Shown here in pieces: positions 1 through 12,422 of a DNA stretch of 64,000 nucleotides. The stretch comes from Daphnia pulex (lineage: Eukaryota; Arthropoda; Branchiopoda; Diplostraca; Daphniidae), in assembly GCF_021134715.1 (NCBI RefSeq), contig NC_060028.1:2378501-2442500 (forward strand), in the 5' to 3' direction. Under the pieces are notes generated by a model. It saw nothing but the letters and a program-made list of their open reading frames with translations. It ran no database searches and was not told the origin of the DNA. The translations under genes were made by a program, and so were the position numbers. Each line of letters opens with the position of its first letter. The stretch's first letter is position 1.

Positions 1-5
1 TATAC

Positions 6-282
6 CTGTGTTTCATTTCGAAGCCAACTTTTCTGAAATTGATTCAGTATCTACTTTAATCTTCTTTTTGCGTTTGTTATCTAACCATCTCTGCTCTCTA
101 GCATTCTTCTTGAGCTGTTTGTTGTTGGGTAATTTGTGGTCTGGGAAAATTTTGCCCGGATTCATCCGGTGTGGTTCAGCGAACTCAAACCTAAATAACG
201 TTGTCCAGCCGTAACTAGAACTTATTGTTGGAGATTTTCGTTGCGGCCACTCTTTGGTTAAAAAATTCAATTTCCTCTTGTT
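6..282 (-). pseudogene. Exon module M2 (copy A), basic-helix module with TGA
   Basis: This is a minus-strand exon-like block with an acceptor-like CAAG at its upstream side and a GT donor directly after a codon series reading K-stop-N-T-G. The visible peptide contains AREQRWLDNKRKKKIKVD followed by TESISEKLASK. Related modules read KCNTG or ECSTG at the end, so the TGA replaces a Cys codon (TGC). The same TGA occurs in copies B (18,260-18,536) and C (48,293-48,573). No function is recognised. It belongs to the acidic/basic module series described under findings. Confidence 0.45.
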
Positions 283-3200
283 CTTGAAGTAGTAGCCTTT
301 TTTAAAAAAGAATTATTTTTTATAGTTATTTATATCAGTCGTCGACAGTCGCCCTAACCGTCGTTCCCATGAAAGTCATAGGTTTCGTGTCAACGACCGA
401 GATCAAGTTGATTTTGTGAGGTTTACGGCACTCCCTGACGTTTTGAAAACCAGCAAGTCTAAGCTTTTCAGATTTAGACCATTGCAAATGTTTATGAGTT
501 TGCTGGGTTGTTTGATGGGTCGTGAAAAATGCATTTTAGTTATGCATTTTTGTTATGCTTTACCGAATAAACTTTAATTCTTCCGGTCAAAGTTTAGTGG
601 CGGGTAAAACTCCAATTTGAATTTCTTTTTTTTTGGCCTATTAGGTTGGGAGACTTTCAATTATTCTGTTTACAGTCAGCTCTTTTTGTTACTTTAATCC
701 CATCCTTGAAAATAAAATAAAGTAAGCTGTCCTTGTGTTAGATCAATAGCCTACTCGAAGGGATGGAATTTTCAAGCGTGGAGTAAAGCATTCCAATAGT
801 GACTCTCCCCTCAGGTCATGGGCTCTTGAATGGACACCAGCTTCGCCACAAACGACTATTGGAACTTTGTTGAGCGTTTGTCAATATGTCAATTTCCGTA
901 AACGGCCGTTGCATGACGGAAAAAAACAAAAGCTGATCCTCCGATTTGAATCTGAAATGACATTCAAGTGGCATTGTGATGAGACAGCAGTATTCGGTAT
1001 TCAAAACGTGACTGCGGACTAAATCATCACATGAAATTTGCTCCCATCGCCGACGATCAATTTTAAGGGATGCAGCACTTTCGTAGATCACCACGAAAAT
1101 CTTTTCAAAAAACCTTAGTCTGCGATGACATTAATGAACCATAGACTGCTTAGTTTCATCTTCATGTTGTTTTATCCTTCACTTTCCTTTCATACTCATA
1201 TTTTTATCCAAACTTTTTTCAAGATTTTCAAGATTTTCTAAATTTTTTAAGATTTGTATGTAATTAAGTTTCTTTATCCTCACAAGTGTCTTTAAGAAAA
1301 GGTTTAGGAATTATTGTTTCTTCATTTTTTCCAATTTTGATACCCTTCATCTACATTTTCAAGTTTTTCAGAGATAACAATTTCTTTTTCTTTAAATTAC
1401 TCTATAGTCATTCGTATTCCCATCTAAATTTAGGTACGGTCTTCGTAGCAGCCTAGCAGCTATTATGTTGGGGAGAGTCACAGTTGATTTGAATGTGAAA
1501 TGCTGACTGGGTTTTCCATCATGGAAGAGTCGAAAAAGGTGCTTATCCCCACTACTCCCTGTCGCAACAAAACATTTGTTCTGTGGTAAAGTCAGTTGGT
1601 TCCGCAAAAGAATAATTTTTCCCCATTCAAGAACCGTTCCCTGCTAGCAACTTTACGTTGCCAGGACGGACTGTGTGTGTCCTTTCCGGACGATGGGATA
1701 TCCCATCGGTCCGTCCTGAGTCCGTACGCGGGACATCCAAATGTCGCGCCCAAGGATGTCCCACCGTGGACAGTCAATAGACGTCACCAAAGGACATAGT
1801 AGGGAAAGAAAATTTTGGGGATTGAAGAAAAGAAATTGGCGCGGGTGAGTCGGGTCACCCATCCAACTACTTCTTTCACCGATGCTGCTTCATTTTTATT
1901 TCTTTGCCACGTCTTCATCTGATGTAACATATTTCCTTATTTTAATTGTACAATGAATAGAATAATAACCTAGTTCTTATATTTGCACTTAGTAATAAAG
2001 TTTTAGATTGAATTATTGCAACAATATTTTAAGGAGGAGAGAATATTAAATATGGAATAAAGCGAAGATTTTATTTCAATTTAATATTTACAAAAATTAA
2101 TGTATTTTTTATAATTACAAAGAAATCATATCGTAGATTTACAGATAATTAAGTTAAAATAATGTTATATTACACCGCTCATCTCCAATATGATATTTAT
2201 AGACTTTATCATGTATGGATTGGATTATATACGGTGGGAACTGGGAAGGTAGATGGATGTCAACAGGACATTCAATATTTATTGTCCTAAATGCGTCCAA
2301 CTTTTCCATCCTTTGGACGTAAAAATTGTACGTCTATTTGACGACCAAAAAAAATTATCCTATGGATATCCCTAGTTGTTCCCAAAAGGGCGAGACGTCC
2401 CTTGGATGAAGGGACTAACATAGGACATCCTATGGATATCTTGTGCTAGCAGGGTTGTGCTTTCAATATTTATTAAGTTACCCAATACAAGGTGTTCTGC
2501 CTATAATTTGATGAAAAACATTATATGCGACGTTTTACATTGGTAAACATTAGTTTATAATAAAAATATATAATTTTTTACATGTAATACATAAATATTT
2601 AAATCCAAATATATTATAACTATATATCAGACTGTACTATTATGTTTTGGAATTAAGCCAATTCAAATAAAAATAGCTATTCACAATCGCTTTTCTTCTT
2701 CTCATCCAACTCCAAATCTTCTTGAAAAATTTAATTATCTGTCAGTTGATTACAAATCATCCATTTCTCAAAGGTGTGGTACTTTTTACCCTGAAGAAAC
2801 TTCCTTTTTTTTATTTGCAAGCTAATGTATATGATTTCGTCTTCTATGTTTCCTCTTCTCTTCACCAATTTCCCTATAAACAAGACTCTGATCATTTAGT
2901 TGAAAAAATTTTGTGAATTAGATCTTGCAATTTTGCTTAGCTAGACAGTCTTTACAAACTGACGCCTTTTACGCATCTATTGCCCCATAATCCATTTCCT
3001 AGGGAAGAGTGCAGTGTAATTTGCCTTTTCAGTTTTAACTCACACAAAGTCCATTCCTTCAGACTGATCTGTTCACTGAAATCTAAACGAGAAATAAAGG
3101 AATTACTAGTAGAAATTATGATGAAATGTTGTGTGTCCCCACATAAAAAATCTATTTATATAAACTTTCTGAGCAACCAACCTAATGATAGGTTTGACAT

Positions 3201-3731
3201 TGAGGTGTTCTCCCCATTGATGATATACTGTTAAATATAGAAATATAGAAAATGTGAGCTATTGGTGTAGTTGTCAACATGTTTCTGAGATTCCACTAAA
3301 AAATGTCCCCATTAAAGGGCAATAAAATAACAATTCCAATTTGGCAAGTGATGAAAAGGAAGCTTGGAAGTTTTTACAGGGGAAATTATTAATGAATATC
3401 GAACTTTAAGTAAGACAATCATGTTCTAGAATTCCAAGCCGAAACATTATGTATAAAAATAAAGAAACTATAAAGGCATTAGAATCAGAAAAGAAACTTA
3501 CAATTTTTATCGCATTGAATTTATTCCATAAAAATACAAAATAAAGTCATGACAACAAGAAATTCCGATATGGTGCAAGAAAAAAAAATGCAATGCTAGT
3601 GACTCTTACCTACAATCAAAGTGACCTTTTTCCTATTTTAGTTTAAAAAGGAAAATATAAATATTCTTTTATAGGAATGTGAATTTTTATGAGAATGTGG
3701 TCGATTTTCTTCGTGCTTAACCTTGAGAGGT
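283..3731. other. AT-rich non-coding backbone of copy A
   Basis: This stretch is shared with copies B and C (except the 816-bp insertion) and shows only short open frames that are not preserved between copies. Bases 2,700-3,005 are present in A and C but deleted from B. Nothing functional was recognised. Small minus-strand frames near 816-1,094 and 1,392-1,607 recur because the DNA recurs, and no codon-position bias was visible by eye. Confidence 0.6.
1639..2454. mobile_element. 816-bp insertion with short terminal inverted repeats (MITE-like)
   Basis: Copies B (near 19,897) and C (near 49,910) run straight from CAAGAACC(G/A)TT into the TGCTTTCAATATT side, whereas A is interrupted here. The insert begins CCCTGCTAGCA and ends TGCTAGCAGGG, perfect 11-bp inverted termini. 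It is flanked by TT on both sides where the empty site has one TT, consistent with a 2-bp target duplication. Internally it repeats GGACATCC-like words in both orientations. There is no convincing coding frame. The superfamily is not assigned. Confidence 0.75.
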
Positions 3732-4030
3732 TTATTCCTCATCATCTGAAAAAAGAATGGAATTTAGTGTTTTTATAATGTTAAGAAAATTTTGAGTTAC
3801 TTGCTCGAGTTGTAATAGAAATAACTCGTGGGCAAGGTCTTCGACATCATTGATTTTTTTGCTTTTTAGCAGAGCCTTTTTGTTTTTGAACCGAAATGTC
3901 CTTCTTTTCGAATGGCTGGGTCCAGCCTTTGGTTCTTCCTCTTCTTGTTTTTTTCATCCTCTTCGTCTTCTTTCTCAGCTATTTCTTTTGCTATATTTTC
4001 TTTCTTCACTTCCTTTATGACCTCCTTTTT
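3732..4030 (-). pseudogene. Exon module M1 (copy A), frame-broken
   Basis: This is the minus-strand relic of the module that is open in C (51,192-51,470) and B (20,867-21,169). The C-terminal half (AHELFLLQLEQVTQ region and a terminal acidic DDEE before TAA) is recognisable, but single-base differences shift the frame in the Lys/Arg-rich part. A TTTTTTCAG precedes ATGATGAGGAATAA, so the last few codons might be a separate terminal exon. Function unknown. Confidence 0.35.
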
Positions 4031-4039
4031 TCCCCTTTT

Positions 4040-5455
4040 GAAATTTTTTTAAACAATATGTAAAAAAAATATAAAAAAATGTAAACATAAAATTAACTCG
4101 CCTTTACATCCTTCATTTTCAACACCAATGTAAAAAACTACTTCTGTATATTAAGGTACTTGCTACATAAAAAACCAATACCGAACCAGAATACGAAAAT
4201 TATTTCGGTAAATCCTTATTCTCACAACATTGGCAAGCCAATTAAGAACAACCATTTTCATGTGGTTCAGAAAAATTTTACCAAAAATCAAAATTTAGCC
4301 AAAAAGATGAGAAATTGCGAAAAACTAAATGTAGTGGTGTTTCTTATTTGGAAAAACAGTACACTTTCTCATTTCAAGGAATGGAATACCAAAGAGAATA
4401 AAGCGGAAAACGCAATACACAGATCTGTCATTTATCTCTCAGAAATGATCATAGTCTACGAAGGTAATCTAGGACAGCCCACGATGGCCGTAAAAATAAA
4501 GCTAAGAGCACAGAGGATAATGAGAAAGCTGAAACTGAAAGGATGAATAGTATTTATGTGTTTCTCCTCATCCTCATGGTTAAAGTATTATTGCAATTTC
4601 ATATTTATTGAGAATGAGTGTAACAATTTAATTAATTGCAATTGGGTTGCTAACATGAACAATTTGAAAACGAAGAATGGCAGATTGAAGGCGCATCTTG
4701 GCGCATGAATTAAATTCTTCTTTTTCTTCGGTTGGGTGGATTAAAAAATTCAAGCCAAATTATTTTTAGCTGAAGTTAATTTTAGGTGAAGTAAATAATT
4801 TACGCAAAAATGTAACTGATAAAGTTTTTTTGTTCCTCTCACAATGTTTTTCCCCTTTTGTTGAGACGAAGAAGGTCTTCAAGGTTTTGTTTACTTCAGT
4901 GGATACTACTACGATTAATTCAATTATTGGTACACAAATTGTTTTATCACGCAATACAGAAAATAGCTGGTAATTGTCGTCAACGTTTTGTCTGAAACTT
5001 ATAATGACGATGATAGTTCATCTAGGTCAATTGATGATGATGTAAAAATTTGTGAAGTGTTTGTCAATGCCTTTACAATTTTTATTCCTGAAGTGCATCC
5101 TATCTAAGTTGCTTATTGTAAATTGGTTTCTCAGTATTCATTTCGGATTTCTTAAGACATTTTTGAGTAAGCAGAGTCTCATTCGGATTGCTTTGACATC
5201 ATTTAAGAAGTGTATCAGACAAGATTGATCATGGAGGATTTAAACAAATGCAAACATGAAATACTTCTCATGGCTTTGCAATATTTAGTCATCCAAGGTT
5301 CGATGCAAGGTTGTTAGCTGATAAGGTTTATAACGGATAACGATTGTTAGCTGATAAGATCAACAGAAACGAATTATCAGTCGGGAATGCCGTTAATTTG
5401 ATCTAGAAATTAATTCTTCTACCGGAAACAATCCAAATTCATTCAATTTCTGGCT
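4040..5455. other. Backbone of copy A without a recognised gene
   Basis: The region is shared with copy B to about 5,270 (B 21,180-22,405). A 128-codon open frame at 4,160-4,546 is Lys/Asn-rich and is not open in copy B (stop within 21,500-21,540), so it is probably fortuitous. The region near 4,990-5,060 contains an Asp/Ser-rich codon run on the plus strand (YNDDDSSSRSIDDD) that could be a decayed acidic exon. Nothing else is supported. Confidence 0.4.
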
Positions 5456-5459
5456 ATGA

Positions 5460-5815
5460 ACTAAATGAAAAGAATTGCAGCACAATTTTATGAAAAAGTT
5501 AATTTTCCTGGGGTGATGTGGTGATGTGAGTTTAGGTGATGTGAATAGTTGCCAATTTGAAATTCATGTAAATCCAAGAATGAAAAACCGATATCACAAA
5601 AAATTTCATAGCTTCAGTCTCATGTCTATTGTTCTTCCAGACAGAACATTTTCATACATATTTACTGGTTTTTCAGGCAGCAGTCATGACTCGTACGTAT
5701 TTTGAACATAATCTTTAAATCAACAGCTGAATAATCAACAATTTTTTAACTACAATATTCCTATTTGATTGGAGATTCAGCTTTTCCACTGAAATCTTGG
5801 TTTCTAGTACCCCTC
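5460..5815 (+). pseudogene. ISL2EU/PIF-Harbinger-like DDE transposase relic (DDE_Tnp_4 type)
   Basis: Four blocks typical of Harbinger/ISL2EU transposases follow in order on the plus strand. They are AAQFYEKVNFPGV (the segment preceding the first catalytic Asp in the family), YHKKFHSFSLMSIVLPD, TGFSGSSHDSYVF (the family's G-S-x-H-D-S block) and YLIGDSAFPLKSW (the second catalytic Asp block). The blocks lie in different frames and are separated by stops, so the gene is dead. The final Glu-containing block is not visible before the convergent YqaJ-like reading frame begins at 5,804. Family motif knowledge is from memory, and the ISL2EU assignment rests mainly on the partner gene next to it. Confidence 0.7.
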
Positions 5816-6271
5816 GATCTCAATAAAATTTTTAATCAGATGTTTTTTGGCGTCTCGAATTAATGTAGAAATGGTAAAATGACTTCTGGGATTTAAACAT
5901 CGTTTTAGTCGATGCCAATATATCCGTGCTACCATAGAAAAGGCAGTACATATCGCTGTTACTTGCTGTGCAATACACAATGTATGCATAAAAACGGAGA
6001 ACGTCATAATCTGCACGAAAATGCTTCCCTCCACTGTGATGTGAACCCACCATATACAGGATTGAACCACAACAATCAAGTAAGGACACTTAATTTCAAT
6101 AATAAATTTCCCATGACGACAAGTAATCACCCCATCGGGACTTGCACAAAAAAAAGAATATTCCTTTAAAAAACGAAACGAAACCTCAATCGGAATATTT
6201 AAACTTTTTCTTTCATCATTAAGGTTCTTCAGAAATGCCACTCTTGCAATTCCTTCGTTTTCGATTCCCAT
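5804..6271 (-). pseudogene. YqaJ-like (lambda-exonuclease fold) nuclease, C-terminal part, decayed
   Basis: The 155-codon frame begins with GIENEGIARVAFL, continues through FCASPDGVITC and reaches FIIEIKCPY. These are the Glu, Asp and Glu-x-Lys motifs of the YqaJ/lambda exonuclease family, in order and at normal spacing. Past that point the expected core (QVQGQ-type segment) is only traceable in a shifted frame (near 5,832-6,089), so the reading frame is broken. ISL2EU-type transposons are known to encode such a nuclease beside the transposase. Here it converges on the transposase relic and overlaps it by a few bases. A SWIM-like zinc finger segment lies upstream in the same orientation (7,925-8,175). 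Confidence 0.72.
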
Positions 6272-7879
6272 TTTTGGGGTGGTGACAGCAAAGAGGATTT
6301 CTTATCAAATTGCTTCTATTAAGGAATTTAAATTTCAAGATAATCAGTTTGTAGCATCAAATTAAAAATGAACTAAGTACACAATAAATTACCAGGTTAC
6401 AATTACCTGATGCAGCGGGATAGCAGATATTCTTGATCAAGGAAACAATGATTTTGTGAAGAAACTATAACAAAAGAGTAGGATAAAATTCCTTGACAAT
6501 TCATTTAATAAATACAACATTTAATGGAAATAAAAATAAACATACCACGTTGAACTCGGGTTTAAATCTGTGATTTTTTGCAGGGGGACTACTGGCTATG
6601 ATAATACTTGAAGCGGATCTTGCCACTTCATTGATGAATACATTTTCAAAGCAACACAGAAGAGATCAAGCGTTACAAAGAGATTTGCCCAATGCTCTCG
6701 ACTGAAATGAAAGCTTCGATATTCTGCAATTAATTATAAATGAGAAGCGAACGCAAAAAGTTTCCTTTCAATTTTCTGTGATAAACAAAAGAAAACGTGA
6801 ACACAAAATGTTTCCTTCCAGAAGTTTCACTGCAATCCACTATAAATGAGAAGTGAACACAAAAATTTTTCTTTCAACCTTTTGCAATAAACAAAAACAA
6901 AAGAACGCAAAACGTTTCCTTCCAAACTTCGGCAATAACTAAAAAAAACGAACGCAAAATGTTTTCTTCCATACGTTTTAACTTCCACTAATTTAGCCAA
7001 ATCGTAGGCAATACGAAAACCTCTTAAGAGTTCAAGAATTACACTTTTCATTTTCTAATAAATGACAAAACGTTTGAAACAAATGCAATTCCAGCCTACC
7101 TTTCATATCTTGAATGAATTCTAAAAATTAAGATCAATCCAACAGTCTTAAATGATATCTCCGTCATTATTTTTGCGCATATTTGTTTATTGTGTTTGTA
7201 CGTGTTTTTTGTAGCTCTCAGTTCAAATACAGAATTATAAGTGTTGCATTATTTTGTGCATGCTGTTTATCGGTTTATAATTGGGTTACCTTTACTTTTA
7301 TTCGTGAATATGAAGATGTGAATATGAAGATTCCAAATAAAACAAAAGATAAGTGAGACAAGCTATAAACGGTATATGGAAGCTTAAATTCAAATTCTCC
7401 GCTCCGTGTGTGGTTGACGCTTATTGGTCGTTAAGTTTCATGTTAATTTACCTTTAAAAACTTAAAATAATTGTGATTTATAAGCATCCTCGCTTGCGCA
7501 AGTGAACAAGCATCACGAAAACTACAAAATATTTTGGCAAATATCAATCTGAATGGGCATACGAACGATCCAAAGTTTCTGTTTTTTGAAATCCCTCAGA
7601 AACTTCTAAGTTAAACTAAAGCTAAAATAAGCTCCAAAAATGTTGAAATTTATGGCAATGGAACGAACTCGCAAACACAATAAACAAAAATGCGCAAAAT
7701 TAATGAGCAATCACCTTGGATAGAGGAGCTAGACGTTTAAGAAACCTAATTCCCCTTCCAGACGACTATCTGTTCTTGTGTTTGATCCTTAAACGATGAT
7801 CGTGACGTTACCGGCTTTAGTTAAGTACCGAATATACAAACTCTTCTGAAACATTGCTATGAAGTACAATATTTATTAA
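6272..7879. other. AT-rich stretch between nuclease blocks (copy A only)
   Basis: The stretch contains several tandemly diverged blocks (6,720-6,990) built on a theme of 'aacgcaaaa.gtttccttcca'. These are degenerate 50-70-bp direct repeats. It may be intron or inserted DNA of the YqaJ-like gene. No coding frame is supported. Confidence 0.4.
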
Positions 7880-7924
7880 GTAAGGACATAATGGTGCTGG
7901 TCAAATGTTTTATTACCAGCTTTT

Positions 7925-8175
7925 GAAGTTTTGTCTATCCAAGCACATTTTTCTTCTGTGCAACTTATGTTTGTCCTCACTTCATGAGCCGATATCACTC
8001 CATGCAGTAGGGTTGCGAATTGTTTTCACATTTCACCTAGGCTGTAATACAATTTTACTTTTAATCAGACTAATGATCTTTTTAAAATAACAAATCAGTT
8101 CCATGAAATATTACCCTGCTGGACATGTGCAATGAGCAAATTGAACCATGCCGTCCTTACCACAGGCAACCCATC
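7925..8175 (-). pseudogene. SWIM-type zinc finger exons of the YqaJ-like transposon protein
   Basis: On the minus strand one exon reads WVACGKDGMVQFAHCTCPAG and ends exactly at a GT donor (8,113-8,175). The next (about 7,925-8,052) continues LGE..FATLLHGV and then ISCTEEKCAWIDKTSKA. The Cys-x-Cys followed by a Leu-Gly-Glu/His segment is the SWIM finger plan. The trailing T/S-C-x(4)-C-x-W block is what normally follows SWIM in YqaJ-carrying eukaryotic transposon proteins. A stop sits where the second Cys/His pair should be, so this copy is defective. Confidence 0.6.
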
Positions 8176-10724
8176 CGTTGTACTAAATGTTTGTGATCTT
8201 GCAACCTGATATATAAACAAAATATAAAATGTGATTTACATTATATCAAGAAATAGTCTGATAACCTTAGCTTTCAGCACGACCGTGTTTCTTATCAGCT
8301 CTAACCTACTAAAATTCATTAAACAATTGTTGTCCAGATTCTTCTCCATGGCTGCAATAACTTTTTTTAACTGTCAGTGCTACTGTTGGAACAATCGTAA
8401 TGACATCATGTCATGTTTTCCAAAGATTATCGTCAATTCAGTTGGGATCATCAATTTTTCAATGACAACAGCTCTAATAACCGACACTTTGCTATCGGTT
8501 CAAGATTGAAAGTTCAGGAAATTGTAAACTATAAACCATTAGAAAAAATTTTCACTTTCCTTCGTTTCCCACCGAAATGGCTAATCAAGCCAATGCTTTT
8601 TGTCCTTTGTGTTTTTGTACTTAAGATCGTCGATCAACATCTTTAAAACGTTCAACAGACAGAGCCGACACGTGTAAAAATTAAGGTCATATTGGTCATC
8701 CAAGATGAACAGCACAGGATGCAAAAAAAGCAAAAGCTTTCGTTAAACGAAAACCAATGACCAGATTTCCTAGGATTAAACGTGATAAGCTGTAAAAAAA
8801 ACCTGTTCAGTAGTGGACAGAGGCTTCGACAAAAGAAGAAAAAAACGTTTTTGAAAATGTATTTATGATTTTATGACTTTTATCATTGAAATAATCATCA
8901 ACAATTCTGGAGAAGAATTAGGGAAACATGACTACGGGGAAAAATCTTCAAATTTGAAAGGGGAATCCGAGAGAGTGACTTAGTTGAACAACACTACAAA
9001 GTTGAGGAAGGTTAAGAGGAGGATAATGAAGGTGATGATAACAATGAGGAAAGTGAAGGCACTCAGCATGAGGAACAGAAACCTAACAGAAAATAGCTTA
9101 GGAGAAAAGCATGGAAGGAGAGATGGTTATGGATAACCAACGAAAAAAATAAAATAAAATTTGGCACTCAATCAGATGAGTTGCCAGAAGAGTTGGCTTT
9201 AAAATGTAAACTAAATAGAAACAAAGTAGTTTTCCACCAATAAATTTATTTTGTAGATAAATGTTCAGGAAGTGAATCTGTCAATTACAAGAGAGTGTGA
9301 GGAATCCTTTACAAAAATGAATCATCCGTGTTGTGAAACTTAAACTATCATCTGTGTTATGAAATTGAAGAAGAGGACAAAGAAGATGGTCAGGATAACG
9401 ATCTTTAGGAAAAAGTGGCGAAAAATCATCATCAATCGTATTTTGAAGTGCGCCAGAACGCTATTTCAATCAAGACCTGGCGCAAATTTTCATGGACCAT
9501 TTTATTTTGAATTTCAAGTGGAAATAAAATTTTCAGTTCAAACAGTTCAAAACAGTTCAAAAAAGCAATTGAATATTTGTGGTAACTTGTTGTGAAATTT
9601 AGGTAGTGAAAATGTAGTGGCAAGGTAAAATCAGCAACAGACTGCCTTATATTTTTTTGGTACCTTCTTGGGAAAATGAGGCAGTGAAAACGTAGTGACC
9701 AGGAAATGACACTCAGCAGCGAAAAGGATGGTAGCGACATGTTGGTCAAATAGCGTTATGGTCACGACCCAGCCAACGATGTGCCAGCTGGGCTTTTATT
9801 CCTCTATCGTCATTCTTCCCGTAAGTTCCTGCGTCTTCTTGATCATTTGTGTCTTCTTTCCTTGCGTCTTGGATGCTTCTTTCATCCTTACCTTCTTTAC
9901 CTTTATTTTCTACATGAGCTACTTCAGTTTATACCCACACTGGATTTCTGGAAGTTATGTTCGAATTAAAAAAAAACTGATGTATGTAAATCATCCTGCG
10001 GGTAAGGAAGTCTCTCTGTGAGTCTCTTAGAGCCCATTTTAAAAATTCCAGGATTGAACTGTCCCCTACTTCTGCTGTTCATCTTTACTCTTTGGTTTGA
10101 CCCCTGCGAACCCGTAGTCACCTTTTCTTCATCCATCCTCATTCTTCCCTTCAGCTCTTGTGTCCTCTTGACCACTTTTTCCTTCTAATTTTTTGTATAG
10201 GGATCCCCCTTTGTTGTTCTAACCTCATCCTGAATTCCATATTCAGAAACTTCAGCTACTATTTACACACCATTTTTGGAAAGTCAAGTAAGAATTAACA
10301 TCAGGAACTAAAATATAGTCTTACGATCGTCTGCTTGTTCATCGAAACTGCTATTCGTATAATGTGAAACTACTGGAGTAGGAAGTACCTGAAAGAAAGG
10401 GTGGTAAATTGACTCCTTATCAAAATATTAAGATCTTTAAAAAGTATCTAAAACAAATTTATATATTACGGTAGCTGGTACATAAGATGCACATGGTCAA
10501 GAAGGGATTGCATATAAAACTGGCATCAAATATAAGTTGGTAATTATTGTTAATAATAAAAAAAACCAAAACATAATTGAAAAGGATTTGACTTACACGT
10601 AACAATATTACCAAAGGTATATTCGTTTTCATCTTTCATACTGGCTATTTTCTATATCAAAATAGTACAAAAGAACGAAATCGTATTGTTGGTTGACCAT
10701 TTTTAGCTGCCCTAGTTTTAAAAT
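8176..10724. other. Copy A private segment with possible decayed acidic/basic module on plus strand
   Basis: Near 8,950-9,215 the plus strand carries Glu/Asp-rich codons followed by RRKAWKERW and a Lys-rich segment. This resembles a heavily decayed version of the module at 55,380-55,690, and many stops interrupt it. Around 9,730-10,200 the minus strand contains two related peptides (EDAGTYGKNDDRG and EDTRAEGKNEDG) that may be another decayed duplicate. No intact gene is seen. Confidence 0.3.
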
Positions 10725-12250
10725 GTCGTCTTTACGTCATAGTTACATTTAACTGTTTTGAAATTTGTATTTCCATATTTAAAAAACTGATTCATAATTG
10801 TCGAAATGGGGAAACTTAGGAATGCAGAACGTCACCTTCTTGGATCGACCAAGGACGAGAAAATCATCCAAGTAGAATTATCTGAATCATCCTCCTTCTC
10901 AACGATGTCACCATGGGTTCAAGGACCTTTGCGAAGGTCCAGGGAGTCTACGACAGGGAAAAAAAATATGAGGTTTGAAAACAACCCATCCCACATGAAC
11001 TAAAGAAATTTTCTATCTTCCGAATGGAATTGTAAGGTAGCTATAAGAACCCTGCTTGGCGTCTCTTTTTGTCAATGCTGTCGTGTAAGTGGCAGATTCA
11101 GATCCAGATCTCCAGCATTTAATGCCTCGTGAGCTGTGAGCTGCTTCTTCTCTTTCCGTGCCTACCGGATGCGGAAGTTGACGACTGTCTTCCCGGGCGT
11201 GGCAGCCTTTAGCTTCTGGCGTGTTCTTGCCTCATTAATGACGTTTGAATAATTGGTGCAATGTCTTCTGTACACCCTGTGAACGTGGATCTCACTTTGT
11301 CGCCGTCGCCGGCACTACACACGAATGGCGTGAAGAGATTTTCCATTTGAGGAATGTAGAATTCCAAAAGATTTTATTAAAAAAAATGAATAGTCGACAA
11401 ATGACGATGACACTTTTTAATGGGCCCATCATACTTGATCAGCGAGGAAGCATCAATCCTAAACGACACGCCACCCGCTTTCAACCGTGGAATTAGTGCT
11501 TTAATTGCCGAAATCAGGATGAGCTGTTCCACACATGAAGAATCACTAATTTCCTCAACAAGAAAATCTCTTGGATTCAACCGAAGTTGGCCACTATGGA
11601 GCCAATACCCAGATTCTATTAAATTCTGATCAACAATTCGTCCTAAGGCTAAAAATGTCGCCTCTCAATTGTATCCTAAGCCAGTGAAAGTTTTTGCTAT
11701 ATTCTGTTAAATAACCTAGTTTAATTGGAATCACTTTTACATACAGAGCAAGTCCTGAGGCAAAAGATGTTTCCGCTCCTGTATTTGACATAAAAAGTGA
11801 AAATAATAAAATGTCTTGTGATCTAGTTCAAAATACAAATTTTGGTATACTGCAGATATCAACAAATTTCTTATTTTTTTTAAATTTAAGTGCTAAAAAA
11901 AACATCTTTCATAAAAAAATCTTTCATAGTTGGAAATCAAAATTTTGGTATACTGCAGTTATCAACTCACAACTATTTTTTTTTTATTTATGTGGTAAAA
12001 GAACAACAAATAATCAGGAACGATTTAATTTTTACACTAGTGCTCTAAGCAGAGGTAATCTTATAACTCTTGTTTACGAAATTTGTACTTACTTCTTCTG
12101 AATTGAAGGGGATCCCATTTTCTTAGGATCGTACTCATTCGTTACTTAAACTGATCGATTGAAATAGACAGAAACACGAAGTATTTTACTTAGCCAAACA
12201 AATTGTTTGTTATTTTTGTCAAAAAAAGGCAAAGTAAACAATAGTACATA
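10725..12250. other. Backbone block shared with copy C, no recognised gene
   Basis: Bases 10,725-11,640 match 51,745-52,660, and 11,736-12,247 match 57,810-58,195. Overlapping short frames on both strands (11,377-11,629) stay partly open, but neither is kept open in the C copy. A small perfect hairpin GGACCTTTGCGAAGGTCC lies at about 10,921-10,938. No function is assigned. Confidence 0.4.
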
Positions 12251-12422
12251 GTATGTATGAGGATATATGAGGACATATGAGGATGCTAGAGATGCGTGTT
12301 TGCACGAATATATTTCATTTCTCTTCCGAGAAAAAATTATGACTTGGTATGTTTTTATTTATTTATTTTTTATTTTGATTTAAAGTTAATTTCCCCCCCC
12401 CCCTATATTTTTTTTTATTTAG

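Larger units (their letters stand above)
1..12247. mobile_element. Copy A of a three-copy complex repeat (left end outside the window)
   Basis: Bases 1-5,250 run collinear with 18,255-22,400 (copy B) and 48,290-51,715 (copy C) at high identity. Bases 10,725-11,640 match 51,745-52,660, and 11,736-12,247 match 57,810-58,195 and partly 22,985-23,065. The match to B and C stops just inside the start of the 129-codon gene found near the right end of those copies, so A has lost that gene. Roughly 5,250-10,725 is private to A and holds an ISL2EU-like transposon relic. No terminal inverted repeats were recognised for the whole unit, so whether it moved as one element or is a nest of elements that was segmentally duplicated is unresolved. 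Confidence 0.8.

Noticed and set aside
816..1607. Small minus-strand frames (816-1,094 and 1,392-1,607) conserved in copies A, B and partly C
   Set aside because: The nucleotide sequence itself is repeated. Copy C truncates or shifts these frames, and no splice signals or family resemblance are seen.
4160..4546. 128-codon plus-strand frame in copy A
   Set aside because: The matching DNA in copy B carries stops, and the Lys/Asn-rich composition fits AT-rich chance coding.
9359..10175. Several 70-105 codon frames in both directions in copy A
   Set aside because: They overlap each other, lack motifs, and sit in decayed repeat DNA.
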